Positions 55,712 through 64,000 of a stretch of DNA of 64,000 bases are shown in pieces (the first letter of the stretch is position 1; the number at the start of each line of letters is the position of its first letter). The position numbers and the translations under genes are program-made. Source of the DNA: Leptospira andrefontaineae (GTDB lineage: Bacteria; Spirochaetota; Leptospiria; Leptospirales; Leptospiraceae); NCBI RefSeq assembly GCF_004770105.1, contig NZ_RQEY01000010.1, forward strand, positions 248,001 through 312,000, written 5' to 3'. The notes beneath the pieces were generated by a model, which saw only the letters and a program-made list of their open reading frames with translations, was not told the DNA's origin and searched no databases.

Positions 55712-56542
55712 ATGAGACCAATGCTCCCTTTTCCAAAAATCCGAACTGTCCTAATCTTGATCTGCCTCGCACTCGCATCAGAAATAAGTGCCGAGGTCTG
55801 GGAGACTTCCGTAGAGACCGCCTTTAATAAGGCGAAAAAGGAAGGGAAACCCATCTTTATAGATGTATATGCAGATTGGTGTGGTTATTGTAAAACCCTC
55901 AAAAAGGAAATTTATCCTAAAAAAGAGGTGAAACAAGAATTGTCCAAGTTCGTACTTCTTTCTCTGGATGGGGACAGGTTTCCTAACTTAAAGAAAAAGT
56001 ACGATGTTACCGGTTATCCTACACTTCTATTCTTAGATAAGAACGGAAGTCTCACAGAAAAGATCGCTGGAATGCCGGATCATAAAATGGTGATTAAAAC
56101 CTTAAGATCGGCATATTCAAAAAGAGACAAAGAAATTATCCTACTTACTGACCTGGGAAAAGATCCTGAAAATAATCTTCTTCTTTTAAAAGTGGGAGAA
56201 TACTACTTCGAAGCCAAAGAATACAAAAAGGCAGCGGACTACTTCTATAAATCATTTGCATCAGAAGATCCAAGAATGCCGGAAAACAAACACAAAGCAT
56301 TATTCAATCTGGGACTTAGTTTTACAGAATTAAAAAATTGGGAGAAAGCAATTAAAACGTTTTCTTTATATTTGGATAAGTTCCCAACGGGACATTCCAA
56401 AGCGGCTTTGTATTATAGAGGGGGAGCTTATTCTTCTCTCGGGCAAAAAACAGAAGCGAAAGAAGATCTGAAAAAAGCCCTGGAACTCAGCTCTGATCCG
56501 GAAGAAAAGAAAGAGATCCAGGACTTATTAAATCGGCTATAG
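55712..56542 (+). CDS. Thioredoxin-TPR protein
   Basis: A signal or anchor (about 10-27) precedes a thioredoxin domain (about 30-135) with the active site [13 protein letters not shown] (Cys57 and Cys60) and the cis-Pro loop [11 protein letters not shown]. Three TPR-like helix pairs follow (about 155-275). Extracytoplasmic disulfide isomerase or reductase is likely; reduction of apocytochromes near the ccm operon is possible. The stop lies in the TAGTCGCT repeat that separates it from ugd. Confidence 0.87.
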   Translation: MRPMLPFPKIRTVLILICLALASEISAEVWETSVETAFNKAKKEGKPIFIDVYADWCGYCKTLKKEIYPKKEVKQELSKFVLLSLDGDRFPNLKKKYDVTGYPTLLFLDKNGSLTEKIAGMPDHKMVIKTLRSAYSKRDKEIILLTDLGKDPENNLLLLKVGEYYFEAKEYKKAADYFYKSFASEDPRMPENKHKALFNLGLSFTELKNWEKAIKTFSLYLDKFPTGHSKAALYYRGGAYSSLGQKTEAKEDLKKALELSSDPEEKKEIQDLLNRL

Positions 56543-56585
56543 TCGCTTCGCTCCTGAAACCCGCGAGGCGGATTACAGTCGACTA
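56540..56585. repeat. TAGTCGCT-family intergenic repeat, copy 3
   Basis: It starts TAGTCGCTTCGCTCCTG, then has AAACCCGCGAGGCGGATTA and ends GTCGACTA, so both ends carry TAGTCG/CGACTA as inverted bases. It fills the gap between two convergent genes and supplies both stop codons. Confidence 0.55.
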
Positions 56586-57893
56586 AACCGATTGTTTACC
56601 GATAGAGAAGTATTTGAATCCTTCTTTTTTCATATGATCCGGACGATATTGGTTTCTACCGTCAAAGATCACATGACCTTTCATTAATTTTTTAATTCTG
56701 GAAAAATCAGGCTCTCTGAATTCTCTCCATTCGGTAAGAAGAAGAAGAGCATCCGCACCTTCTAACGCATCATATGCATCTTTAGCATATTCTATCTTGT
56801 CTTTGAAATAGTATTCGGAAGTTTCTTTAGAGACAGGATCGAATGCTTTGATCTTAGCGCCTTCTTCATGCAATTTTAATAATAAAGGAATAGAAGGTGC
56901 TTCTCTCATATCGTCCGTGCCCGGCTTGAATGCAAGTCCCCAAACTGCGAGAGTTTTTCCTTTAATCTGACCTTTTCCGAAAAAGTTTTCTATCTTAGTG
57001 TATAAACGGACCTTTTGGTCTTCGTTCACTCTTTCCACTTCTCTAATGATACGAAGAGAAGAAGAAAAATTTTCAGAAGTGCGGATCAATGCACGAACGT
57101 CTTTAGGAAAACAAGATCCACCATAACCGATACCTGCGTATAAGAATTGGCGACCGATCCTGGAATCGGTTCCCATACCTTTTCTTACATCTTCGTAATC
57201 AGCACCCACGGTTTCGCATAAGTTCGCGATCTCGTTTGCAAATGAGATCTTAGTAGCTAAGAATGCGTTACACGCATATTTAGTTAACTCTGCAGAAACA
57301 GTTCCCATTTTGATGATAGGATTTCCATTCAATACGAATGGAGCATAAAGTTGAGCAACAAGCTCTCCAGCTCTTTCGCTGTCTGCCCCAATCACAACTC
57401 TTTCAGGTTTCATGAAGTCGTCGATTGCGGCGCCTTCTTTCAGGAACTCCGGATTGGATACAACATCGAACTCGTGTTTGGTGTTTTTAGAGATAATTTC
57501 TTTTACTTTAGCGGCAGTCCCCACAGGAACAGTGGATTTATCCACGATCACTTTGTAACCGTTGATTGATTTTCCAATCTGCTCTGCCACTGCAAACACT
57601 GCGCTTAGATCCGCAGATCCATCATCAGACGTTGGAGTTCCAACAGCGATAAAAATGATTTCTGATCCTTCTACACCTTCTTGGATAGAAGTGCTGAAAC
57701 CCAGTCGGTTCTCCTTATGGTTGCTTAAAACCAATTCGGATAGACCAGGTTCATAAATAGGTATGATTCCTTTTTTCAAGTCCTCTATTTTTTTAGAGTC
57801 CTTATCCACGCAAATCACATGATTTCCATATTCCGCGAAGCAAGCTCCGGCTACAAGGCCCACATACCCGCTTCCAATTACGCAAACTTTCAT
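56583..57893 (-). CDS. ugd: UDP-glucose/GDP-mannose dehydrogenase
   Basis: Oxidises UDP-glucose to UDP-glucuronate in two NAD-linked steps. The Rossmann motif VIGSGYVGLVAGACFAEYGN is at the start. The catalytic Cys is in GGSCFPKDVRAL (about 260). Other marks are VDKSTVPVGTA, NPEFLKEGAAIDDFMKPERVVIG and FKPGTDDMREAPS. Length 436. It lies next to a Wzm/Wzt exporter, so the product probably feeds a surface polysaccharide. Specificity for UDP-glucose is inferred. Confidence 0.93.
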   Translation of the reverse strand: MKVCVIGSGYVGLVAGACFAEYGNHVICVDKDSKKIEDLKKGIIPIYEPGLSELVLSNHKENRLGFSTSIQEGVEGSEIIFIAVGTPTSDDGSADLSAVFAVAEQIGKSINGYKVIVDKSTVPVGTAAKVKEIISKNTKHEFDVVSNPEFLKEGAAIDDFMKPERVVIGADSERAGELVAQLYAPFVLNGNPIIKMGTVSAELTKYACNAFLATKISFANEIANLCETVGADYEDVRKGMGTDSRIGRQFLYAGIGYGGSCFPKDVRALIRTSENFSSSLRIIREVERVNEDQKVRLYTKIENFFGKGQIKGKTLAVWGLAFKPGTDDMREAPSIPLLLKLHEEGAKIKAFDPVSKETSEYYFKDKIEYAKDAYDALEGADALLLLTEWREFREPDFSRIKKLMKGHVIFDGRNQYRPDHMKKEGFKYFSIGKQSV

Positions 57894-57935
57894 ACGAAAA
57901 CCAGAATCCTTTCAAAGAGGAGGCTGGGAAGGAAT

Positions 57936-59138
57936 TTATCCGGAAAAATCCCCTTTTTTCCCCTCAACTTTGACCGGTATCCAAGCGGCACCTTCAAATT
58001 TGGGAACATCCAATCTTTCCAGCTCGAATTGTAAAACCCCATCCTTCCAAAGATAGGAACCTTCTGCGTGACTTTCACCGGAATGTAATGCGATCCCTAA
58101 GGAGTATTTTCCTGGAGAAAGATTCATCGGAAAACGAAAATCAATCTGAACAGGCTCCTTTACCTTTAGATTTTTTTGGCGGCCGCCTATATGGAATGTA
58201 TTCGTTCCAAAAACTCGTATTCCTCTATGATCATCTATATGAAAACCCACGGTTAGATCTTCTAAGGGGGAACGAAATGATGCGGCTACTCTTAATAAAA
58301 CTTCAGCACCCACAGGTAGGATAGAAGGGTTAGATTTACCCGCATATTGTATCTCTACGTCTAAAGATTCTACCAAAGAATCCTTATCTTGGATCTTCGT
58401 ATTTCCATCCAAAGAAGAAGATGCAATAATCTGCATATATTCTCTAAAGCCGTCTATCGGATCTCCATCGAATACCAATTTTCCTTTTTCTAAAACGATA
58501 AGTCTAGTGCAGACAGATTTTAAAAGTTCTAGATCATGACTTACGATCAAAGTTAAAGTTCCTTCTTCTGAAAACTTGCGGAACCGGTTTAAACTTTTCT
58601 GTTGGAAGCTCGCGTCTCCTACGGCCAATGCCTCATCTACGATCAAGATATCAGGTCGTTTTGCAGTCGCGAGTGCAAATCCTAATCTCATTGTCATTCC
58701 GGAAGAATAATTCTTTAAAGGGCTTTTGCGGAATTCGGACAAACCGGAAAAACGAAAAATTTCTTCCGAGGATTTAATTAGCTCTTCCGGATCTAATCCC
58801 CAAACCAATCCGTTATAGTATAAATTTTCCTCTCCGGAAAGTTCCGGATTAAAACCGACACCCAATTCTAAGATAGAACGAACTGTCCCCTTCTTCTCTA
58901 ACCTTCCGGAATCCACTTTGGAAACTCCAGTAAGCAATTTAAGTAAGGTGGATTTTCCGGCACCGTTACGGCCGATGATACCGATTACCTCTCCCTTCTC
59001 CGCAGAAAAAGAAACTCCATCGAGCGCCTTGTATTTTACATCCAAGCCAAAATAACCGAAGGTCATCGCACTCAAGAGTCTGTTCCAAGGTTTACTATAA
59101 CCTTGGTAGGTCTTGGAAATATTCTCTATCCTGATCAA
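57936..59138 (-). CDS. Polysaccharide ABC exporter ATPase (Wzt-like)
   Basis: Nucleotide-binding domain (about 1-245) with Walker A GRNGAGKST (about 56-64), signature YSSGMTMRLGFALATAKRPD, Walker B ILIVDEALAVGD and the switch His in IVSHD. The C-terminal 150 residues (about 250-400) form a beta-sandwich as in O-antigen-binding Wzt, with GFHIDDHRGIRVFGTNT. The TTG start overlaps the Wzm stop as TTGA. Exports a glycolipid or O-antigen-like polymer with the permease. Confidence 0.92.
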   Translation of the reverse strand: MIRIENISKTYQGYSKPWNRLLSAMTFGYFGLDVKYKALDGVSFSAEKGEVIGIIGRNGAGKSTLLKLLTGVSKVDSGRLEKKGTVRSILELGVGFNPELSGEENLYYNGLVWGLDPEELIKSSEEIFRFSGLSEFRKSPLKNYSSGMTMRLGFALATAKRPDILIVDEALAVGDASFQQKSLNRFRKFSEEGTLTLIVSHDLELLKSVCTRLIVLEKGKLVFDGDPIDGFREYMQIIASSSLDGNTKIQDKDSLVESLDVEIQYAGKSNPSILPVGAEVLLRVAASFRSPLEDLTVGFHIDDHRGIRVFGTNTFHIGGRQKNLKVKEPVQIDFRFPMNLSPGKYSLGIALHSGESHAEGSYLWKDGVLQFELERLDVPKFEGAAWIPVKVEGKKGDFSG

Positions 59139-59905
59139 AGGTGATCCAACACTATCTGATTTAATTTAGTACGACTTAACAGAAAGATCCCCAGGAAAAT
59201 CCCGAGAAAAGGAAGAAAGTCCAAAATCCCAGCCTGAGAATCGTATCCAACGAGCAACGAAGATCTAAAAACCTCTAAAGGGAAGAAGAACGGATTAAAT
59301 ACATTCAATTTTCCTAAAGTTCCCTTGGATTCATAAAGAATAGGAAGTCCCCAGAACAAAAACTGGGTCAATAATCTTACCAAAGGAGAAATATCTCTAA
59401 GAATAATATTCACTCGAGCCAAATAACTTTGGAGACAGGCCAGAAATAATCCGGTACAGAACATGGATAAAAAAGAAAGAGGTAAACTCCAAATCCCAAG
59501 CTTACCGGCCCAGGCCAGAAAAATAAAGATCGGAATAGAAGTCACAAGCCAATGTAGCAAAAATTGCACAAATGGGATCCAAAGAAAAATTTCAGGACCG
59601 AGAGGAGATCTTTTAATCAACTGTCTATTATCAGTTAGAATACCTGTACCTCTGATCAGATATTCTTGAAGAGGGATCCAGAACAAAAGCCCACTAAGAA
59701 CATTAGAAAAATATTCTATGGAATTTTCTCCCTGAGACCTGATCCCAATAAAATAAAAAACAATCGTATAAATTAAGATAAGACTTACGTTTTGTAGGAA
59801 CATCCAGGTTAGACCCAACGCGGAACCTGCGTATTGCAATGCATAATCCCTTCTTACAAGAACCGATAAAATTCTGAGATTACGCAAAAACACGAAAGAG
59901 GTCAC
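59135..59905 (-). CDS. Polysaccharide ABC exporter permease (Wzm-like)
   Basis: ABC-2-type permease with six hydrophobic segments. It begins VRRDYALQYAGSALGLTWMFLQNVSLILIYTIVFYF, the Wzm amphipathic entry, and has NRQLIKRSPLGPEIFLWIPF and LRDISPLVRLLTQFLFWGLPILYE. The start is a GTG. Its stop overlaps the TTG start of the ATPase gene. Together they export a surface polysaccharide; no glycosyltransferase is in the window. Confidence 0.92.
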   Translation of the reverse strand: MTSFVFLRNLRILSVLVRRDYALQYAGSALGLTWMFLQNVSLILIYTIVFYFIGIRSQGENSIEYFSNVLSGLLFWIPLQEYLIRGTGILTDNRQLIKRSPLGPEIFLWIPFVQFLLHWLVTSIPIFIFLAWAGKLGIWSLPLSFLSMFCTGLFLACLQSYLARVNIILRDISPLVRLLTQFLFWGLPILYESKGTLGKLNVFNPFFFPLEVFRSSLLVGYDSQAGILDFLPFLGIFLGIFLLSRTKLNQIVLDHL

Positions 59906-59943
59906 TCTATAACCTGGGATTGGGATTTAAGATGAGAAATGTA

Positions 59944-60615
59944 TCAGTTCTCTTCTAGTCGAGTAGATTGTTTGCAGGAAAAGATCCCGTCAATTCCAAA
60001 AATCCAATGGTCCAAGAGCTCGACGTCCAAATTGCCGAGTAGGTCCTTTAGGTGAAAGTAAACTTCCCAATCTTCTTGGCTGGGATAACAGATCATACCT
60101 GGATGATTATGAGCCAGTATCGCTTGAGATGCCTCGTCATTCAGTATGATCCGGACCAGGTCTCTCGGAAGAACTCCCACTTCTTCCAAACTACCTTTGG
60201 AAACTGTCTCCACTCTTAAAAGATCCCCTGCTGGAGAGATGGTAGCTAAAACAAAACATTCTCTTTTTAAAGGGGAGAATAAACCCTGTAGATAAGAAGA
60301 AAGTGTGGTCGGGTTATAACCCGCCATTCGGATGGATTTATATTTGAGTCTTTTAGCAAGTTCTAAGGCAGCGAGTAAGATACTGATTTTTACCTTACCT
60401 AAACCGTTGATATGAAAATTTCTAGGAATATTGGATGAGAGAAGTCCTCCCAACCCTTTGGACTTTTTTAGAATATCTCGGCTGAGATCTTCGACAGGAA
60501 GGCCCCTGCTCCCTTTGCCCAAAAGAACGGCAATCAGTTCCCAGTCTTCCAGATTCTCCGCATCATGAATGATACGGCTTCTAGGATCCGGGCCTGAGCC
60601 CCAGCGCTCAGCCAA
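59944..60615 (-). CDS. radC: RadC-family JAB domain protein
   Basis: The N-terminal helix-hairpin-helix-like part ENLEDWELIAVLLGKGSRGLPVEDLSRDIL is followed by the JAB domain. Metal ligands are in AHNHPGMICYPSQED, where two His and an Asp fit HxHPx(n)SxxD. The place of the usual Arg-Glu before the domain reads PRDLVRI. Length 223. Function of RadC is uncertain; DNA repair was withdrawn for E. coli. Three bases separate it from the upstream 74-residue gene. Confidence 0.9.
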   Translation of the reverse strand: MAERWGSGPDPRSRIIHDAENLEDWELIAVLLGKGSRGLPVEDLSRDILKKSKGLGGLLSSNIPRNFHINGLGKVKISILLAALELAKRLKYKSIRMAGYNPTTLSSYLQGLFSPLKRECFVLATISPAGDLLRVETVSKGSLEEVGVLPRDLVRIILNDEASQAILAHNHPGMICYPSQEDWEVYFHLKDLLGNLDVELLDHWIFGIDGIFSCKQSTRLEEN

Positions 60616-60617
60616 GT

Positions 60618-60842
60618 TTAAATTTTTCTCAGGTTCTTCTTGCTCAGCTCGGAAAGTGTTTCAGAGAACCAATTTCCGTCCTGGACCAAGTCCCCTTGGA
60701 AAGATTCTTCCAAATAATCCGCGAAGGTCTTAGAGTTCGGTTCAGAAGAACGAACTTTTTCCCTCCAATCGAATCCCGCTCCAGCGAGACCTTTACGGCT
60801 TCTCTCGTAAGCACCTGAATCTTGTAGAGATCGAATCATCAT
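60618..60842 (-). CDS. Hypothetical 74-residue protein
   Basis: I recognise no family. The product is hydrophilic, mixed-charge and without membrane segments, starting with MMIRSLQDSGAYERSRKG and ending LSELSKKNLRKI. It lies directly upstream of radC with a three-base gap and below a good promoter, so it is probably the first gene of a radC operon. Could be an RNA- or DNA-binding accessory protein. Confidence 0.6.
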   Translation of the reverse strand: MMIRSLQDSGAYERSRKGLAGAGFDWREKVRSSEPNSKTFADYLEESFQGDLVQDGNWFSETLSELSKKNLRKI

Positions 60843-60923
60843 AACTTTTCTCTCCCTCGCCTAATTAGTTAGACGACATAAATTGAATTTATTACACCAA
60901 TAATCTACTAAACGGTTATTTAT

Positions 60924-60952
60924 ATACTATACGAATTTATAGTTACCGTCAA
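60924..60952 (-). promoter_or_regulatory. Promoter of the 74-residue gene/radC operon
   Basis: On the minus strand TTGACG (60947-60952) is followed after 17 bases by TAGTAT (60924-60929). The first gene starts about 80 bases downstream. The remaining gap to 61134 on the plus side shows no clear motif. Confidence 0.5.
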
Positions 60953-61134
60953 GCGTTTACCGTGTTTTTTTAGAGAAATTTCCGAATATCTGCCCGGCAC
61001 TTTCTCAATCACAAGATCCATTCTACACTTGCCCCGGACAAATACTGAGCTCAGCCGGGTTTCAATTTGGAAAAAAATCGCTCTATCTACTAAAAATCAC
61101 ACCCGCCTCTCACTGAGTTTGACCCGTCTCGGGA

Positions 61135-62001
61135 ATGAGGTTCCTATATTTAGTCGTCCTTCTTCTTCCCAGCACATTTGTATTTGGATTCGATCAAAAC
61201 ATACCTACGGAGGTTTGGTTCCGTCCTTGGTGGAAAGGAGGAGAGATATCCTTTTTTGGAATTTATGAAAAAGAAGAAGTCCCGCAATCCGGAATTTCTC
61301 TCCAGCTACCATTCTCATTCGGCTCTAAAGAAGAATTTAGGATCTCCTATGTACGAAGCAGTCGAAACAAAGAAGGTAAATTTTTCGAAACAGTTTCCTT
61401 AGGTTATCAACTAGAGTTAACTCATAATTTCGGTGTCCGATTTAGATTCGGAGCAGAAGGTTCGGAACCTTCTTCTTATTTTACCTCAATTGGAATCTAT
61501 GGTTCCAAGCTAAGTTGGGACTTTTTTGGAAGAAAGAATCAGGAAGAAAATTCACTCGGGATCTTACTCAACTCATCTCAGGATTCTGAATTCAGGATCG
61601 GTTTAGGTTTTGAAAGGATCCGAACGAACACTTTGGACCTTGAAGATAGAATTTCAATCGCGGTTTATGGGAACTGGGAAGGATTTTTAGGTCAGGTAGA
61701 AGGATTCGAATCGGCGAGCGGTCCAATCGGATTTGTAGGGCTCGGATATTCTTCATTTTCTAAAAAAGAAGAAGGACCTAAATCTTCAACTCCTGCCCAA
61801 GCACCTGTCATAAGAACAAATATATATCCTTCTCTCGAAGTAGAAGAACTTTTGAGATCAGGTTTTTCGCTACAAGAAGCCATTTCCATTTCTTCTCTTT
61901 CCAAAGGTCCTGCAGAAAAATTTGAGAATTATCTAGATTCAATTCCGGAGCTCAAAAGAAGAAAAATCAGAGGATTGATCCGCACCAAAAGGGGATTCTA
62001 A
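61135..62001 (+). CDS. Hypothetical exported protein, beta-rich
   Basis: I recognise no family. A signal peptide (about 1-18, ends FVFG) is followed by about 200 residues of alternating aromatic beta strands such as EVWFRPWWKGGEISFFG and VSLGYQLELTHNFGVRFRFGAEG, compatible with an outer-membrane or periplasmic barrel. The last 60 residues are helical: YPSLEVEELLRSGFSLQEAISISSLSKGPAEKF. It is followed directly (stop TAA, next ATG adjacent) by another exported beta-rich protein, so the pair is coupled. Confidence 0.65.
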   Translation: MRFLYLVVLLLPSTFVFGFDQNIPTEVWFRPWWKGGEISFFGIYEKEEVPQSGISLQLPFSFGSKEEFRISYVRSSRNKEGKFFETVSLGYQLELTHNFGVRFRFGAEGSEPSSYFTSIGIYGSKLSWDFFGRKNQEENSLGILLNSSQDSEFRIGLGFERIRTNTLDLEDRISIAVYGNWEGFLGQVEGFESASGPIGFVGLGYSSFSKKEEGPKSSTPAQAPVIRTNIYPSLEVEELLRSGFSLQEAISISSLSKGPAEKFENYLDSIPELKRRKIRGLIRTKRGF

Positions 62002-63300
62002 ATGAAAAGATCCCTTTTTCTAGTATTCTTTTTTTCGAATATTCTATCCGCCGATACCTTACTTTCTCCTTTTTCTACAGGAGTTTCCTTTTCAGGATAT
62101 GATTCCAGATATTATACGAAAAGACAAGAAACCGTTTGGTTTCGAGGAGAAGTTTGTTTCAAAAATTTTGTTTTGATCCTTCCCGACACGGAATGTCCCA
62201 AACACAAAGTATTTTTTGAAAAAAGAGGAGAAACCTATTTTGGTTCTTATCTATTCGAGAATAAGAATTTTTATATTTCCTACGGGAATCGATTCAGACC
62301 TCTAAATCATTTTTTCTTTTTAAGAGAGAAATTCGATTTTTCTTCGTTCTGGTTTTTAGAACAGCCAACTGTGAGAACAGGATTTTTAGGATTAAAATTC
62401 GGGGGAAGTATATTAGGAACTTATTATGCAGAGGATTCTGCGAATAAACAGCCAGGTTTCTTCTTCAAACCGTACAAAAATTTTCTGGAATTAGCCTATT
62501 CTCCCCAAACAAAAGAAGGATTTTTACTTTTAGAATTCCCTTCTTCGGAAGAGAGAAAATCTGAAAAGAGACCGTATTGGTTTAGGACTGAAATTTTCGG
62601 GACTAAAAGAGATTTCCAGGGAATTGTATCCGCTTCTTGGGCAGATAGAGAGAAAGACAAAAGAATATTCGTTTCCGGATTCAGAGGAAGATCGGGGCAA
62701 TTATTCCAGATTTCAGAAAGAACGGACCCGGAGGAAAAAGCGGAATTATTCAGATTCGTTTGGGAACCAGGACCATATAGAAGATTACAATTCGCAGAAT
62801 CGAGTCGATATTCTTCCGATGGAAAAGAGATCTACTCTGCCCAATCTGTTTTAGGCAGGATGGAAATTTTAGAATTCCCTTGGTTTGCAATTTTAGCCCA
62901 AGGAAGAGCCTATTCTTTTTCGGATCATTCTTCTTGGATTTTTGGAAAAGGTCTATATATATCTTATCAAAAAAAATTCTGGAGATGGGAATTAGGACAA
63001 GAGTGGAGAAAGAATGGTGATAAACTGACTGAAGCAAGTTTGCAAATTTCTATAGGTAAGAATTGGAAAATTTACTCTAGCCTCATTTATGCGGAAGAGA
63101 AAAATTTATATCCGGCTTTCGCAGAGGAATCCATTACTCCGGAAGAAACGGGTTTGGTTGTAACGGATAAATCCTTTTATTCGTTTCTGCGGATCTTTCA
63201 TCCTTACTTCGCAATTCATATTCGCCACACAAGGGAAAAGGAAGGTAGAGGCGACGGTTTAAGTATGAGATTTCAGGTATATATTCCTCTTTTCGATTGA
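62002..63300 (+). CDS. Hypothetical exported beta-rich protein
   Basis: I recognise no family. A signal peptide (about 1-17, ends ILSADT) leads to 415 residues of regularly spaced aromatic strands such as RGEVCFKNFVLILPD, YFGSYLFENKNFYISYGNRF, LYISYQKKFWRWELGQEWR and ending in FQVYIPLFD, whose final aromatic-x-x residue pattern is compatible with an outer-membrane barrel terminus. The ATG follows the upstream stop with no gap, so the two products are coupled. Confidence 0.65.
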   Translation: MKRSLFLVFFFSNILSADTLLSPFSTGVSFSGYDSRYYTKRQETVWFRGEVCFKNFVLILPDTECPKHKVFFEKRGETYFGSYLFENKNFYISYGNRFRPLNHFFFLREKFDFSSFWFLEQPTVRTGFLGLKFGGSILGTYYAEDSANKQPGFFFKPYKNFLELAYSPQTKEGFLLLEFPSSEERKSEKRPYWFRTEIFGTKRDFQGIVSASWADREKDKRIFVSGFRGRSGQLFQISERTDPEEKAELFRFVWEPGPYRRLQFAESSRYSSDGKEIYSAQSVLGRMEILEFPWFAILAQGRAYSFSDHSSWIFGKGLYISYQKKFWRWELGQEWRKNGDKLTEASLQISIGKNWKIYSSLIYAEEKNLYPAFAEESITPEETGLVVTDKSFYSFLRIFHPYFAIHIRHTREKEGRGDGLSMRFQVYIPLFD

Positions 63301-63324
63301 AATATCTCAAACCGCAGCGCAAAT

Positions 63325-63348
63325 GAAAAAGCGGCCTTTCAACCGCTT
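63325..63348 (-). terminator. Terminator after pssA
   Basis: AGCGG (63330-63334) pairs with CCGCT (63343-63347); on the minus strand the stem is followed by TTTTTCATTT. It lies 36 bases after the pssA stop, between convergent genes. Confidence 0.6.
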
Positions 63349-63383
63349 CTACTTTATAAAAACCTAAAGTTTGAGAAAAACTT

Positions 63384-64000
63384 TCAGTCCAGTTTGACTC
63401 TCAGTTCTTGCAGAATATGGATCAGGAAAGTCAAAATCCCTGAGAAGATATAAAGACAGATCAGTCCATACACAAGCCAAGGCCAACGAGCGAATCCTAC
63501 AAAGAACAAAGCGATCAAAGCAGCTCCAAGCATCAAACCAGCGCGTAAAGGGCTCAGCTTGGAACGAATCGCTACCTGAGGTTTTCCATAACGTATATTA
63601 GAAACCATTAAAAATGCAATTAGGATAAACAAAGGAATCCCTAACCAATGAGGAAGAGTATGATCTTTTCCTAAAAAGATCGGGAGAAATCCGATAGTAA
63701 TTCCTGCAATCGGAGAAGGTAATCCTGTAAAAGAAGAAGGATCATGAGCTACATTAAATCTTGCTAATCTGTATGCGGCACAGGCAGGGAAGATAGCTGC
63801 GATCAGCATTCCAATAGGGAAAAGATCTTCTTTTCCGAAAACGTCGATCTTATATTCACTCAAAACCATATTATAAAAAAGGAATCCAGGTGCGATACCG
63901 AAGGCGGTAAGATCTGCAAGACTGTCCAAGTCAGCGCCTAACTCGCTAGTTGCATCCAATGCTCTTGCAGTCATTCCATCCAATCCATCGCAGATCGCCG
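63384..64000 (-). CDS. pssA: CDP-diacylglycerol-serine O-phosphatidyltransferase, cut by window end
   Basis: Transfers the phosphatidyl group to serine in phosphatidylethanolamine synthesis. The CDP-alcohol phosphotransferase motif is complete at the window edge: DG-MT-AR-ALDATSEL-G-ADL-D-SLA-D. The frame continues past base 64000 with AICDGLDG, so the N-terminus is outside. After the motif come AYRLARFNV and FTGLPSPIAG, typical of PssA, and several membrane helices. PssA is favoured over PgsA by FTGLPSPIAG. A terminator follows. Confidence 0.9.
   Translation of the reverse strand, partial: AICDGLDGMTARALDATSELGADLDSLADLTAFGIAPGFLFYNMVLSEYKIDVFGKEDLFPIGMLIAAIFPACAAYRLARFNVAHDPSSFTGLPSPIAGITIGFLPIFLGKDHTLPHWLGIPLFILIAFLMVSNIRYGKPQVAIRSKLSPLRAGLMLGAALIALFFVGFARWPWLVYGLICLYIFSGILTFLIHILQELRVKLD

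Noticed and set aside
1..64000. CRISPR arrays, tRNA, rRNA or intact insertion sequences
   Set aside because: No regularly spaced repeat series, cloverleaf-like sequence, rRNA stretch or transposase was seen on reading; a dedicated tRNA and repeat scan would settle it.

Overview
The window looks like a chromosomal segment of a spirochaete of the genus Leptospira. I infer this from moderate-to-low GC, many short spirochaete-type lipoprotein signal peptides (for example ending LLNC, LVSC, ILINC, LIVC, LTAC), an obg-proB-proA-nadD-yqeK-LytR-rsfS block, and intergenic palindromes of the type TGTAGGAATTCCTACA. I ran no database search, so the species is open. I found no rRNA, tRNA, CRISPR array, prophage or intact insertion sequence. 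Nearly all of the window is dense chromosomal coding sequence, with short repeat-bearing gaps.

Region by region. 1-6 kb: two TPM-domain genes, SufE, a DUF4349 lipoprotein, a secreted phosphodiesterase-like lipoprotein with a jacalin-like tail, and an aldo/keto reductase. 5.2-13.4 kb: a TauD-type dioxygenase with a BASS-family transporter, an extradiol dioxygenase, the tRNA hydroxylase TrhO, an AlkD-like repair protein, a DEAD-box helicase and RmuC. 13.4-22.7 kb: a membrane class III cyclase, a MarR/EVE/SRPBCC operon headed by three operator-like palindromes, a secreted lipase, a Cys-rich lipoprotein, TypA and a pirin. 22.9-29.8 kb: a housekeeping block (rplU-prp-rpmA, obg-proB-proA-nadD-yqeK, a degenerate LytR/LCP protein, rsfS). 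29.8-38.6 kb: a DUF255 thioredoxin-fold protein, a TolC-like protein, a dihaem peroxidase, an FAD oxidoreductase with an ECF41 sigma factor, an alpha/beta hydrolase and a Crp-family regulator.

38.6-50.6 kb: an inverted-repeat-bounded non-coding element, an acyl-CoA dehydrogenase, a TetR/FAD-monooxygenase pair, small membrane proteins, an MBL-fold lipoprotein, a CaiB-type CoA transferase, a polysaccharide deacetylase, an SMR-like transporter, a hydrolase/AraC pair and an Mpo1-like protein. 50.7-55.3 kb: a tautomerase, a YdcF-like protein and a cytochrome c maturation operon (CcmE, CcmF, CcmH-like, CcmI-like). 55.3-64 kb: HisE, a thioredoxin-TPR protein, UDP-sugar dehydrogenase, a Wzm/Wzt-type polysaccharide exporter, RadC, two paired exported proteins and PssA, which is cut by the window end.

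Themes linking the genes: haem-protein maturation (the ccm operon) serves c-type proteins such as the dihaem peroxidase. Lipid turnover is represented by the lipase, acyl-CoA dehydrogenase and CaiB protein. A palindrome containing GAACGTTCG lies upstream of both the lipase and the acyl-CoA dehydrogenase. Regulatory DNA is unusually readable at two places: the ECF41 target promoter at 34718-34744 and the triple operator at 17890-17973.
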